From Selenomonas sp. F0473 (GTDB lineage: Bacteria > Bacillota > Negativicutes > Selenomonadales > Selenomonadaceae): a stretch of DNA of 64,000 nt. The translations under genes and the position numbers were made by a program. The stretch is taken from NCBI RefSeq assembly GCF_000315545.1, contig NZ_JH992902.1, forward strand, positions 221,280 to 285,279, read 5' to 3'. Shown here piece by piece: positions 26,194 through 35,379 of this stretch (within the stretch, counting starts at the first letter, position 1; every line of letters starts with the position of its first letter). Below the pieces are notes generated by a model. The model worked only from the letters and a program-made list of their open reading frames with translations. It made no database searches and was not told the DNA's origin.

Positions 26194-27647
26194 TGCCGTA
26201 TCTTTCGCAGGAGCGTGCGCCCATTCGGGAAGCGCTCGAGCGTATGAAACGTGCGCGCCTGGTGCCCTTCGATGTGCCGGGACATAAGCGTGGCAGGGGG
26301 AACCCGGAACTCGCCGCATTCCTCGGCGCTCCCTGCCTCGACGTCGACGTCAACTCGATGAAGATGCTTGATAACCTCTGCCATCCTGTCTCCGTGATTC
26401 GGGATGCGGAGACGCTCGCGGCCGAGGCGTTCCGCGCCGCGCACGCATTCTTCATGGTGAGCGGGACGACGGGCTCTGTGCAGGCGATGGTGCTCTCTGC
26501 GGTCGGGCGCGGGGATAAGATTATCATGCCGCGCAATGTGCACCGCAGCGCAATCAATGCGCTGATTCTCTGCGGCGCGGTTCCCATCTACGTCAATCCG
26601 GGCATCGACGACACGCTCGGAATCGCGCTTGGGATGCGCGCGGAGGACGTCGCGGCGGCGATTGCGCGGCACCCTGACGCCAAGGCGGTCTTTGTCAACA
26701 ATCCAACGTACTATGGCATTTGCTCGAACCTCCGCGCGATTACGGAACTTGCGCACGCGCGCGGGATGAAGGTGCTCGTGGACGAGGCGCACGGGACGCA
26801 TCTCTATTTCAGCGACCGTCTGCCTGTGGCCGCTATGGATGCGGGCGCAGATATGGCGGCAATCAGCATGCATAAATCCGGCGGGTCCCTGACGCAGAGC
26901 TCCATATTGCTCTGTGCCGATACGATGCCGCTCGGCTATGTGCATCAGATTATCAATATTACGCAGACGACGAGCGCGTCCTACCTGCTGCTCGCGAGCC
27001 TTGACATCAGCCGCAGGAATCTCGCGCTGCGCGGGCGCGCGGTCATCGATAAAATCATCGACCTCGTCGACTATGCGCGGGACGAAATCAATGCCATCGG
27101 CGATTACTACGCCTATGGGCGCGAGCTGATGGACGGCGGCGCGGTATTTGATTTCGATACGACGAAACTCTCCATTTTCACGCGTCCGACGGGGCTCGCG
27201 GGCATCGAGGTCTACGATATCCTGCGCGACGACTATGACATTCAGACGGAGTTCGGCGATATCGCCAATCTGCTCGCCTATGTGTCCGTCGGCGACCGGC
27301 CGAAGGATATCGAGCGGCTGGTCGCCGCGCTCGCGGAGATTCGCCGCAACTACCGCAAAGACCCCGCAAAGACACTGCGCATGGAGTATATGGAGCCCGT
27401 TGTCGTATGCGGGCCGCAGGATGCGTTCTACGCGGAGAAAGAATCCCTGCCCATTGCGGAGACGGCGGGGCGCATCTGCACGGAGTTCGTCATGTGCTAT
27501 CCGCCCGGTATCCCCATCCTCGCACCGGGAGAGAAGATTACGGAGGAAATCCTAACGTATATCCGCTACGCGAAGAAAAAAGGGTGCCAAATTACGGGAC
27601 CGGAGGATATGAGCATATGCCGGCTCAACGTTATGACGGAGAGGTGA
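26193..27647 (+). CDS. speA: Arginine decarboxylase (Orn/Lys/Arg decarboxylase family)
   Basis: A 484-residue fold-type I PLP enzyme with PFDVPGHKRGRGNPELAAFL, VSGTTGSVQAMVLSAVGRGD, VDEAHGTHLYF and the PLP lysine (Lys228) in ISMHKSGGSLTQSS. Length matches the short Bacillus SpeA type rather than the long inducible enzymes. Substrate cannot be fixed by motif, but agmatinase and spermidine synthase genes directly downstream argue for arginine, giving agmatine. It overlaps the preceding lipoprotein gene by one base, and speE starts 3 nt after its stop. Confidence 0.88.
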   Translation: MPYLSQERAPIREALERMKRARLVPFDVPGHKRGRGNPELAAFLGAPCLDVDVNSMKMLDNLCHPVSVIRDAETLAAEAFRAAHAFFMVSGTTGSVQAMVLSAVGRGDKIIMPRNVHRSAINALILCGAVPIYVNPGIDDTLGIALGMRAEDVAAAIARHPDAKAVFVNNPTYYGICSNLRAITELAHARGMKVLVDEAHGTHLYFSDRLPVAAMDAGADMAAISMHKSGGSLTQSSILLCADTMPLGYVHQIINITQTTSASYLLLASLDISRRNLALRGRAVIDKIIDLVDYARDEINAIGDYYAYGRELMDGGAVFDFDTTKLSIFTRPTGLAGIEVYDILRDDYDIQTEFGDIANLLAYVSVGDRPKDIERLVAALAEIRRNYRKDPAKTLRMEYMEPVVVCGPQDAFYAEKESLPIAETAGRICTEFVMCYPPGIPILAPGEKITEEILTYIRYAKKKGCQITGPEDMSICRLNVMTER

Positions 27648-27650
27648 ACG

Positions 27651-28505
27651 ATGGAATTTTGGTATACGGAGCAGCATACGCCGGATGTGCATTTTTCCAT
27701 CCGCGTGGAACGTCAGCTTTACAGCGGACACAGTGAGTTTCAGCGCATCGATATTTTTGATTCGCGCGAGTTTGGGCGGTTTTTGACCCTCGACGGCTAC
27801 ATGATGCTCACGGAGAAGGACGAGTTCATCTACCATGAGATGATGACGCATGTGCCGATGTGCGTGCATCCCGATGCGCAGAACATCCTCGTAATCGGCG
27901 GCGGCGACGGGGGGACGGTGCGCGAGCTGCTCCGCTATCCGTCCGTTCGGCATATCGACCTCGTGGAGATTGACGAGAAGGTGGTCGAAGTCTGCCGGAA
28001 GTACCTGCCGTCCGTTGCAAGCGGTCTCGGCGATGCGCGCGTTACGATTCACTACGAGGACGGTCTGCGGTTCGTGCGCAAACCCGTGAGCGCCTATGAC
28101 CTGATTATCGTCGATTCGACGGACCCCTTCGGTCCGGGCGAGGGGCTGTTCACAAAGGAGTTCTACGGGAACTGTTTTAAGGCGCTGAAGGACGATGGCA
28201 TTATGGTGAATCAGCATGAGAGCCCGTTTTACGAGCAGGATGCCTATGCGATGCAGCGCATGCACCAGCGTATCGTTCAGTCTTTTTCCATCAGCCGCGT
28301 CTATCAGGCACATATCCCGACCTATCCGTCGGGGCATTGGCTGTTCGGTTTTGCCTCGAAGAAATATCATCCGGTCGAGGATGCGGCATGGGAACGATGG
28401 AAAGCACTCGATATTCCGACGCGCTACTACAATACGCAGCTGCATGCGGCGGCGTTTGCTCTGCCGAACTATGTGGAGGAGATACTAGAAGATGTGGAAC
28501 CGTAA
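27651..28505 (+). CDS. speE: Spermidine synthase
   Basis: A 284-residue aminopropyltransferase. It has an N-terminal beta domain, then NILVIGGGDGGTVRELLRY for binding decarboxylated SAM, VEIDEKVVEVCRKYLPSV, and YDLIIVDSTDPFGPGEGLF. It transfers an aminopropyl group to putrescine made by the flanking decarboxylase and agmatinase. It overlaps speB by 14 nt. No SAM decarboxylase gene is in the window. Confidence 0.95.
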   Translation: MEFWYTEQHTPDVHFSIRVERQLYSGHSEFQRIDIFDSREFGRFLTLDGYMMLTEKDEFIYHEMMTHVPMCVHPDAQNILVIGGGDGGTVRELLRYPSVRHIDLVEIDEKVVEVCRKYLPSVASGLGDARVTIHYEDGLRFVRKPVSAYDLIIVDSTDPFGPGEGLFTKEFYGNCFKALKDDGIMVNQHESPFYEQDAYAMQRMHQRIVQSFSISRVYQAHIPTYPSGHWLFGFASKKYHPVEDAAWERWKALDIPTRYYNTQLHAAAFALPNYVEEILEDVEP

Positions 28506-29373
28506 TGTGGAGACCTTCCTCGGCTGCGACGATGCCTATGAGGACAGCCATATCGTACTCTTCGGCGCGCCGTTTGATTCGACGACCTCTTACCGCCCCG
28601 GCACGCGGTTTGCCGCGCGCACGATGCGTGCCGAATCCTATGGGCTCGAGACCTATAGTCCCTATCAAGATTTAGACCTTGAGGATGCGCGTGTGTTTGA
28701 CGGCGGCGATTTGGAGCTGCCCTTCGGGGATACGCCGCGCGCGCTCGGAATGATTCGGGATTTCGCCGCCGAGGTGCTGACGGACGGCAAACTGCCATTT
28801 CTCATCGGCGGCGAGCACCTCGTGAGCCTGCCTGCGATTGAGGCGGCCGCGGAGAAATATCCGGACCTTGCCGTTATTCATTTTGACGCGCATACCGATT
28901 TGCGCGAGGAGTATCTCGGCAATCGCCTCTCGCACGCAACTGTCATCAGGCGCGTATGGGACAGGCTCGGCGACGGCCGCATCCATCAGTTCGGCATCCG
29001 CAGCGGTGAGCGCGCCGAGTGGCAGTGGGCGCGCGCGGGACATACGAATCTGCATGCCTTTAATTTTAGCGGACTCTCTGATGCCATTGCAGCCGTCAAG
29101 GGGCGTCCGGTCTATCTTACCATCGACCTCGATGTGCTCGACCCGTCGGTATTCCCAGGGACGGGGACGCCTGAAGCGGGCGGCGTGACCTTTGCTGAAC
29201 TCATGAAGGCGGCGCTCTCCGTCATTCACGGCTGCCGCCTCGTCGCCTGCGATATGGTCGAACTCTCCCCGCCGCTCGATGCGAGCGGGGTATCCACCGC
29301 AACCGCGCTGAAACTCCTGCGCGAGATGCTGCTCACGCTGGAGGAGGAGTTCATCCGGCCTCAAATGATTTGA
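28492..29373 (+). CDS. speB: Agmatinase
   Basis: A 293-residue ureohydrolase with the Mn-binding motifs LIGGEHLVSLPAIEA, IHFDAHTDLREEYLGN and LTIDLDVLDPSVFPGTGTPE. It hydrolyses agmatine to putrescine and urea. Together with the upstream decarboxylase and spermidine synthase it gives a complete arginine-agmatine-putrescine-spermidine route. It starts within speE, and a terminator follows its stop. Confidence 0.94.
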   Translation: MWNRNVETFLGCDDAYEDSHIVLFGAPFDSTTSYRPGTRFAARTMRAESYGLETYSPYQDLDLEDARVFDGGDLELPFGDTPRALGMIRDFAAEVLTDGKLPFLIGGEHLVSLPAIEAAAEKYPDLAVIHFDAHTDLREEYLGNRLSHATVIRRVWDRLGDGRIHQFGIRSGERAEWQWARAGHTNLHAFNFSGLSDAIAAVKGRPVYLTIDLDVLDPSVFPGTGTPEAGGVTFAELMKAALSVIHGCRLVACDMVELSPPLDASGVSTATALKLLREMLLTLEEEFIRPQMI

Positions 29374-29389
29374 GTAATTCTCTTTGAAT

Positions 29390-29430
29390 CTCTCTGCGTA
29401 TGTATTGCTTTGCATGCGCGGGGAGTTTTT
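29390..29430 (+). terminator. Terminator of the polyamine operon
   Basis: CTCTCTGCGTATG (29390-29402) pairs with CATGCGCGGGGAG (29413-29425) as a 13-bp stem with three G-U pairs, followed by TTTTT. Confidence 0.78.
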
Positions 29431-29495
29431 CATTGTGATATTTTCTCCGCTATGGTACATTTCTGCGAAAACATCATGCCAATACGGATTTCGAT

Positions 29496-29524
29496 TTGAT
29501 AGGGGCGCGGCGATTTGCTATAAT
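29496..29524 (+). promoter_or_regulatory. Promoter of gatCAB
   Basis: TTGATA (29496-29501), 17-nt spacer and TATAAT (29519-29524) with TGC just before it (extended -10). The predicted start near 29531 places ATG 29540 almost at the 5' end, favouring a downstream gatC start. Confidence 0.82.
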
Positions 29525-29557
29525 AACTAGGATACTCCAATGAAAGACGGTGAAGGT

Positions 29558-29848
29558 ATGAATGTGACGGAAAACGATTTGGAACGGACGGCGCGGCTCT
29601 CGCGCCTCGCCATCCCCGCGGATGAAAAAGAGGATGCGCTCGCACGTCTCGGCGACTTCCTCTCCTATGTGGATAATCTTTCCGGTGTCGATACGGAGGG
29701 CGTGCAGCCGACGACGTACGCGCTGCCGATTGAGAACGTGTTCCGCGCCGACGAGGTGTGCCCGTCGCTCCCGAACGAGGCGGCGCTGTCGAATGCGCCG
29801 CTGCAGGAGGACGGCTACTTCAAGGTACCGAAGGTACTGGAAGGATAA
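29558..29848 (+). CDS. gatC: Asp-tRNA(Asn)/Glu-tRNA(Gln) amidotransferase subunit C
   Basis: A protein of about 96 residues with LERTARLSRLAIPADEKEDA, LGDFLSYVDNLSGVDTEGV and the closing LQEDGYFKVPKVL, the GatC signature. GatC stabilises the GatA-GatB complex that converts misacylated Glu-tRNA-Gln or Asp-tRNA-Asn. The start is uncertain: ATG 29540 lies about at the transcript start, ATG 29558 has GAAGG only 1 nt before it, and GTG 29564 is 7 nt from the same site. Confidence 0.9.
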   Translation: MNVTENDLERTARLSRLAIPADEKEDALARLGDFLSYVDNLSGVDTEGVQPTTYALPIENVFRADEVCPSLPNEAALSNAPLQEDGYFKVPKVLEG

Positions 29849-29860
29849 GGAGGGACAGTC

Positions 29861-31327
29861 TTGAGTCTATACGATAAACCGGCGCATGTCCTTCACGATA
29901 TGCTGACGCGCGGCGAGATTGGCGCGCGCGAGCTCACCGAAGACGTTCTCGCACGGATGGACGCCGCAGAGCCGCAGGTCGGCGCATATCTCCTAGAGAC
30001 GCGCGAGACGGCGCTCGCACAGGCGGATGCCGTCGATGCAAAGATTGCAGCGAAGGAAGAGATTCCTTTTCTCGCGGGGATTCCCGGCGTGGTCAAGGAC
30101 AATATCTGTATGCAGGGCATGCGGACGACGGCTGCGTCGAAAATCCTTGAGACCTTCGTCCCGCCCTACGATGCGACGGTTGTGACAAAGCTGCGCGATG
30201 CCGATGCGGTTGTTCTCGGCAAGGCGAATATGGACGAGTTTGCGATGGGCGGTTCGACGGAGAACTCCGCCTACCGACCGACGCATAATCCGTGGGACAC
30301 GGCGTGCGTCCCCGGCGGTTCGTCGGGCGGCAGTGCGGCGGCTGTTGCGGCAGGAACGGCGATATGGGCGCTCGGTTCCGATACGGGCGGTTCGATTCGC
30401 CAGCCCGCGTCCTTCTGCGGCATCGTCGGTCTGAAACCAACCTACGGGCGCGTCTCGCGCTATGGACTCATCGCATACGCCTCCTCCCTTGACCAAATCG
30501 GCCCTCTCACGCGTGACGTCACGGATGCCGCGCATCTGCTGAATATCATCGCGGGGCATGACGTAATGGATGCAACGGCAAGCAAAGAACCTGTCCCTGA
30601 CTATACAAAGGCACTGATAGGCGAAGTCAAAGGGCTGAGAATAGGGCTCCCGAAGGAATACTTTATCTCCGGTATGGATGCCGAGGTAGAGGCGGCTGTC
30701 CGCAAAGCGATTGCAGATTTTGAGGCAATGGGGGCCGAGGTGCGCGAGATATCTCTGCCGCATACGGACTACGCGGTTGCGGCCTACTATCTCATTGCGC
30801 CCGCGGAGGCGGCGACGAATCTTGAGCGCTACGACGGCGTAAGCTACGGTGCGCGTGTTGATGGGGAAGACCTCGTCGATATGATGACGCGCACGCGTAC
30901 GGAGAAGTTCGGCGCGGAGGTCAAGCGCCGCATCCTCATCGGCAACTACGCGCTCTCGGCGGGATACTATGACGCCTATTATCTCAAGGCGCTCAAGGTG
31001 CGGACACTCATTCAGCAGGACTTTACGCGTGCGTTTGAGCAGGTGGATGTCATCATGACGCCGACGGCGCCGACGACGGCATATCGGCTTGGAGAAATGG
31101 AGAACCCGCTGCAGATGTATTTACAGGATATATCCACCGTACCTGTAAATCTTGCAGGACTGCCGGGGATTTCTCTGCCGTGCGGATTCACTGCCGCGGG
31201 GCTGCCCATCGGCCTTCAGATTATCGGCAAGCCCCTTGCGGAGAAGACCATCCTGCGCGCGGCATTCGCCTATGAACAGGGGCACGACTACCATACGAAA
31301 ATGGCGCCGATTGGAGGGAACGCATGA
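29861..31327 (+). CDS. gatA: Asp-tRNA(Asn)/Glu-tRNA(Gln) amidotransferase subunit A
   Basis: A 488-residue amidase-signature enzyme with the catalytic Lys in [15 protein letters not shown] and the Ser-cisSer pair in [14 protein letters not shown] and [15 protein letters not shown]. It releases ammonia from glutamine for the GatB transamidation site. The start is TTG 29861 behind AAGGAGGGA. Its stop overlaps the gatB ATG (ATGA). Confidence 0.97.
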   Translation: MSLYDKPAHVLHDMLTRGEIGARELTEDVLARMDAAEPQVGAYLLETRETALAQADAVDAKIAAKEEIPFLAGIPGVVKDNICMQGMRTTAASKILETFVPPYDATVVTKLRDADAVVLGKANMDEFAMGGSTENSAYRPTHNPWDTACVPGGSSGGSAAAVAAGTAIWALGSDTGGSIRQPASFCGIVGLKPTYGRVSRYGLIAYASSLDQIGPLTRDVTDAAHLLNIIAGHDVMDATASKEPVPDYTKALIGEVKGLRIGLPKEYFISGMDAEVEAAVRKAIADFEAMGAEVREISLPHTDYAVAAYYLIAPAEAATNLERYDGVSYGARVDGEDLVDMMTRTRTEKFGAEVKRRILIGNYALSAGYYDAYYLKALKVRTLIQQDFTRAFEQVDVIMTPTAPTTAYRLGEMENPLQMYLQDISTVPVNLAGLPGISLPCGFTAAGLPIGLQIIGKPLAEKTILRAAFAYEQGHDYHTKMAPIGGNA

Positions 31328-32766
31328 GATACGAAACCGTCATCGGCCTTGAGATTCACTGCGAGCTCAAGACGCATACCAAGATTTTCTGCGGCTGTGC
31401 GACTACGTTCGGCGCCGCGCAGAACACGCATGTCTGCCCCGTTTGTCTCGGTCTGCCGGGCGTCCTGCCCGTCGTCAACCGCCGCGTTGTAGAGTTCGCA
31501 ATCAAGGCGGGGCTTGCGACGAACTGCACCATCAACCGGTACAGCAAATTTGACCGCAAGAACTATTACTATCCCGATTTGCCGAAGAATTTCCAGACGT
31601 CCCAATACGATTTGCCCATCGCGGAGCACGGCTGGGTCGACATCGATACGGAGGCGGGGAAGAAACGGATTCGCCTGACGCGTATCCATATGGAGGAGGA
31701 CGCGGGGAAACTCGTCCACTCCGGCACGACGATTAAGGATTCCGCAACGTCGAATGTGGACTACAACCGTACGGGCGTGCCGCTCCTAGAGATTGTCTCG
31801 GAGCCCGATATGTCCTCGGCCGAGGAAGCGCGCGCCTATATGGAGAAAATCAAGGCGATTATGGAGTACATCGACGTCTCCAACTGCCGCATGGAGGAGG
31901 GCAATCTCCGCGCGGACATCAACGTATCGCTGCGTCCGGCCGGCTCCGATGCGCTCGGTACGCGCACGGAGATGAAGAACATCAACTCATTTAAGTCGCT
32001 CGAAGAGGCTATCAACTACGAGGTGGAGCGCCAGACAGAGGTGCTTGAGGACGGCGGGCACATCGTTCAGGAAACGCGCACATGGGACCCTGAGCGCGGC
32101 ATCACGGTCTCCATGCGCAGCAAGGAAGAGGCGCACGACTACCGCTACATGCCGGAGCCGGACTTGCCGCCGATAGTTACCTCGGCGGAGGAGATTGAGG
32201 CGATTCGCGCGGCGCTGCCGGAACTCCCCGACGCCCGCCGTGCGCGTCTGATGGACGAGGCGGGGCTCTCCGCTTACGATGCGGGCATCATTACGAGTTC
32301 GCGCGCGATGGCAGAGTATTACGATGCCATTACGGCGACGGGGGCGGATGCGAAACTCGCGGCAAACTGGCTGATGGGGGATTTGTCAAAGAACCTCAAT
32401 GCCGAGGGACTGACGATTGAACAGTCTCCCGTCGACGCCAAGCGCCTCGGCGAGATGATTCTGCTCATCTCGAAGGGTACAATCTCATCGAAGATTGGCA
32501 AGACCGTGTTCAAGGAGATGTGGACGTCGCCCGATGCGCCGGCGCAGATTGTAAAGGACAAAGGTCTCGTCCAAATCACCGATACGAAGGAGATTGAGGA
32601 CATCGTCGAAAATGTCATTGCCGCCAACGCAAAGGCGGTCGACGACTATAAGGGCGGCAATAAGAAGGCAATCGGCGCGCTCGTGGGACAGGTGATGAAA
32701 CAGTCCAAGGGCAAGGCGAATCCGCAGATGGTGAACGAACTGCTCGCGAAAAAATTGGACGGGTAA
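31324..32766 (+). CDS. gatB: Asp-tRNA(Asn)/Glu-tRNA(Gln) amidotransferase subunit B
   Basis: A 480-residue protein with [19 protein letters not shown] and [15 protein letters not shown] (zinc cysteines), and [22 protein letters not shown]-terminal YqeY-like helical tail binds the tRNA. It phosphorylates the misacylated tRNA and accepts ammonia from GatA. It completes the gatCAB operon. Confidence 0.97.
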   Translation: MRYETVIGLEIHCELKTHTKIFCGCATTFGAAQNTHVCPVCLGLPGVLPVVNRRVVEFAIKAGLATNCTINRYSKFDRKNYYYPDLPKNFQTSQYDLPIAEHGWVDIDTEAGKKRIRLTRIHMEEDAGKLVHSGTTIKDSATSNVDYNRTGVPLLEIVSEPDMSSAEEARAYMEKIKAIMEYIDVSNCRMEEGNLRADINVSLRPAGSDALGTRTEMKNINSFKSLEEAINYEVERQTEVLEDGGHIVQETRTWDPERGITVSMRSKEEAHDYRYMPEPDLPPIVTSAEEIEAIRAALPELPDARRARLMDEAGLSAYDAGIITSSRAMAEYYDAITATGADAKLAANWLMGDLSKNLNAEGLTIEQSPVDAKRLGEMILLISKGTISSKIGKTVFKEMWTSPDAPAQIVKDKGLVQITDTKEIEDIVENVIAANAKAVDDYKGGNKKAIGALVGQVMKQSKGKANPQMVNELLAKKLDG

Positions 32767-32778
32767 TTCTATATATCT

Positions 32779-32814
32779 AAAAAATCAGCCCTTTCCGTAT
32801 GGGAAGGGCTGATT
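32779..32814 (-). terminator. Strong hairpin oriented as a minus-strand terminator
   Basis: AATCAGCCCTTTCC (32783-32796) pairs with GGGAAGGGCTGATT (32801-32814) over 14 bp with one T-G pair and a GTAT loop. The T run needed for intrinsic termination exists only on the minus strand (A run 32779-32784); on the plus strand the hairpin is followed by GAGCATG. It may still pause or stabilise the gatB mRNA end. Confidence 0.6.
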
Positions 32815-32840
32815 GAGCATGTGAAGGGATTGTGGCGCTC

Positions 32841-33527
32841 ATGGAATACCAAGCAGCCGTATTTGATTTAGACGGGACACTGGTCGATTCGCTTGCAGAT
32901 TTGGCCGACAGCGCCAACGCTATGCTTGCATCCTATGGGTTCCCGATGCACGATATGGATGCGTATCGTTATTTTGTCGGCAACGGCTCTCGGAAGCTGA
33001 TTGGGCGCATATTGCCGTCCGAACGGTCGGCCGATGCGGCGTTTGTGAACGAGGCGCTGGCGCGGTACCAAGCCTGCTATGCAGAGCGCTTACTGGACAA
33101 AACAAAACCCTATGACGGCATTCCGGAGATGCTGGAGGAACTCCGGCGCCGGAACATTCCATTGGCGATTTGCACCAACAAGCATCAGAGCGCGGCGGAT
33201 GCAATCGTGGAGAAACTGTTTCCACGGGCAATGTTTCAGGAAGTCATCGGTGATAAGGAGGGCCTCCCGCGTAAGCCCGACCCGCAAAAGGTGCTGCACA
33301 TCGCCCGTCGGATGGGCGTATCGCCCGCCTGCGCCGCATATTTCGGCGACACCGCCGTCGATATGGATACCGCCCATAACGCGGGCGCGCTTGCGGTCGG
33401 TGTCCTATGGGGCTTTCGCCCGCGGGAGGAGCTGACGGCGCACGGCGCGCAGATTCTTTTGTCACATCCGAGGCAACTTTTTCAACAACTAGTATTTGCA
33501 GAACAACATACAAATGACGCACAGTGA
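32841..33527 (+). CDS. gph: HAD family hydrolase, phosphoglycolate phosphatase-like
   Basis: A 228-residue HAD phosphatase with FDLDGTLVDSLADLADSAN (nucleophile and acid aspartates), ICTNKH (motif II), the lysine in GLPRKPDPQKVL and GDTAVDMDTAHNAG (motif IV). The helical cap after motif I is that of Gph/PgmB-type enzymes. The likely substrate is 2-phosphoglycolate, but HAD substrate calls are weak. ATG 32841 is chosen; an in-frame GTG at 32832 lies only 2 nt from the AAGGGA site. Confidence 0.85.
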   Translation: MEYQAAVFDLDGTLVDSLADLADSANAMLASYGFPMHDMDAYRYFVGNGSRKLIGRILPSERSADAAFVNEALARYQACYAERLLDKTKPYDGIPEMLEELRRRNIPLAICTNKHQSAADAIVEKLFPRAMFQEVIGDKEGLPRKPDPQKVLHIARRMGVSPACAAYFGDTAVDMDTAHNAGALAVGVLWGFRPREELTAHGAQILLSHPRQLFQQLVFAEQHTNDAQ

Positions 33528-33533
33528 GGAAGC

Positions 33534-34907
33534 ATGAAGACGGACCTACCGGTACAACAGGGGAAAAATTACGAAATTCATATAGAACGCCTTGGAACTT
33601 CCGGCGAGGGTGTCGGCAGGTATGAGAATTTCACCGTATTTGTGCCGAATGCGCTGGCGGGCGAATGTGTTTCTGCGCGCATCGAAGAAGTAAAAAAGAC
33701 CTATGCGCGCGGGCGTATGACGAAGATTCATACACAGAGCGCCGACCGCGTACAGCCGCGCTGCGAGATATATATCGACTGCGGCGGCTGTCAGCTCCAG
33801 CACCTTTCCTATGAGGCACAGCTCGCGGCAAAACGCCGGCAGGTCGTCGACGCCATGACGCATATCGGAAAACTGCCGCATGTGCCTGTCAGGGAAACCT
33901 TGGGCGCCGTGTCTCCGTGGAACTACCGCAACAAAATGCAGTTCCCCGTCGGCATTCATCAGGGGCGTATTGTTGTCGGATGTTTTGCGCAGGGGAGCCA
34001 TCGGATTATCGACACCGACGACTGCCATATCCAGCGGGAAGGCAATAATGAACTCGCAAATGCCGTGCGCGACATCGTTGCGCAGCTGCGTATTCCCATT
34101 TACAACGAGGACACGCATCGCGGCGTTTTGCGGCATATCGTGGGGCGCGTAGGCAAAGACGACGAACTCATGGCGGTCATCGTGACCACTGTAAAGGAGC
34201 TGCCGCGCAGAAAAGAATTCATCCGGATGCTGCGTGCCCGTCTGCCGCGCCTTGTGAGCATCCAGCAGAATATCCAAACCTACCGCAACAACGTCATTAT
34301 GGGGCGAGATACCGTGCTGCTATGGGGGAAACCGACCATCCGAGATACCCTCGGAAAACTCAGCTTTCACATCTCACCGCGCTCCTTCTTCCAAGTCAAT
34401 ACCGCACAGGCGGAGGTCCTCTATGAGCAGGCTCTGCAATACGCCGACCTCCACGGGACGGAGACCGCTATCGACGCCTACTGCGGCACGGGGACGATTA
34501 CGCTCTTTCTCGCACAAAAGGCGCGGAAAGTCTACGGCATCGAAATCGTCCGTCCCGCCATCCTCGACGCGCAGAAAAATGCGCGTGACAACGGCATCAA
34601 AAATGCCGAATTCATCGTCGGCGATGCAACCAAGGTTATGCCTTCTCTCTATAAACAAGGCGTCCGCCCCGACGTCGTTGTCGTCGACCCGCCGCGTGCG
34701 GGCTGCACGCCGACCGTCCTCAAAACCTTCGCCGACATGAAACCCCGCCGTATCGTCTACGTCTCATGCAATCCCGCGACCCTCGCGCGCGACCTTGCCA
34801 TCATGAAAGACCTCGGCTATGCCGCGCAGGAGATACAACCCGTCGATTTATTTCCGCAGACTTCGCATGTGGAGACGGTAGCATTGATAACAAGGGCAAA
34901 TTGGTGA
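33534..34907 (+). CDS. rlmD: 23S rRNA (uracil-5-)-methyltransferase RlmD/RumA family
   Basis: A 457-residue enzyme. An N-terminal TRAM domain (about 5-62) is followed by Fe-S cysteines in PRCEIYIDCGGCQLQHL and a later Cys in DTDDCHIQ. Then come the SAM motif DAYCGTGTITLFLAQ, VVDPPRAGCTPT and the catalytic Cys412 in VSCNPATLARDL. It methylates C5 of a uridine in 23S rRNA (U1939 in E. coli numbering; Gram-positive homologues may act on more than one site). It starts 7 nt after the gph stop. The A+T-rich island begins right after it. Confidence 0.93.
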   Translation: MKTDLPVQQGKNYEIHIERLGTSGEGVGRYENFTVFVPNALAGECVSARIEEVKKTYARGRMTKIHTQSADRVQPRCEIYIDCGGCQLQHLSYEAQLAAKRRQVVDAMTHIGKLPHVPVRETLGAVSPWNYRNKMQFPVGIHQGRIVVGCFAQGSHRIIDTDDCHIQREGNNELANAVRDIVAQLRIPIYNEDTHRGVLRHIVGRVGKDDELMAVIVTTVKELPRRKEFIRMLRARLPRLVSIQQNIQTYRNNVIMGRDTVLLWGKPTIRDTLGKLSFHISPRSFFQVNTAQAEVLYEQALQYADLHGTETAIDAYCGTGTITLFLAQKARKVYGIEIVRPAILDAQKNARDNGIKNAEFIVGDATKVMPSLYKQGVRPDVVVVDPPRAGCTPTVLKTFADMKPRRIVYVSCNPATLARDLAIMKDLGYAAQEIQPVDLFPQTSHVETVALITRANW

Positions 34908-35379
34908 GTGGATAGGCGTTTATTGACATCAAGGGATTCTGATAAAAGAATGTATTTTGTGGCGTACATTGGAATCCTTTTTGTGCATTTTGGCATTCAT
35001 AGTAACAACTCAAGGCGAGACTATAGGATAGATATTTGCGTGTTGTGACTATAGCGTGGATGGCAGGAAAGTTCAGGGAGAGATCTAGGATAGGTTGGAC
35101 AGCATGTGCCTCGCGTGTAAAAGAAAATGCCCGCAGGTGGGGGGCTATTGAAAATTGACAAAATGGGCAAAGTGTATGAAAATATACGAAGAGAGCGAAT
35201 GGCAAGAATCCATGAAAATGCTTTCGGACGTACTCATTGTCCGATATTCCAGCAGAACTACCTGAATCGGGCACTAGACCTTGGTGCCATGAAAAAACTA
35301 GTAACACTATTATAAAATCTCATGGCAAAGTAAAGGGATTATAGCTGTAAAAAAAATGAACTTCAATGTGGAGTGAGGC
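34908..35379 (+). other. Gene-poor left flank of the accessory island
   Basis: About 470 nt of lower G+C without a convincing gene. Short frames look like decayed coding DNA, for example 35127-35315 (62 residues, with RRERMARIHENAFGRTH and LNRALDLGAMKKLVTLL) and a stretch near 35050-35155 without a clean start. I recognise none of them. TTGACA at 34923-34928 has only a weak AAGAAT -10 at 34945. No tRNA, integrase or obvious direct repeat was found. Confidence 0.45.

Noticed and set aside
34801-35307. Minus-strand frame of 168 codons across the rlmD end and the island edge
   Set aside because: It overlaps the conserved RlmD C-terminus and has no ribosome site or family features.
35127-35315. 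Possible 62-residue plus-strand gene
   Set aside because: The composition is protein-like, but the start lacks a ribosome site at proper spacing and no family was recognised; kept only as a possible remnant.
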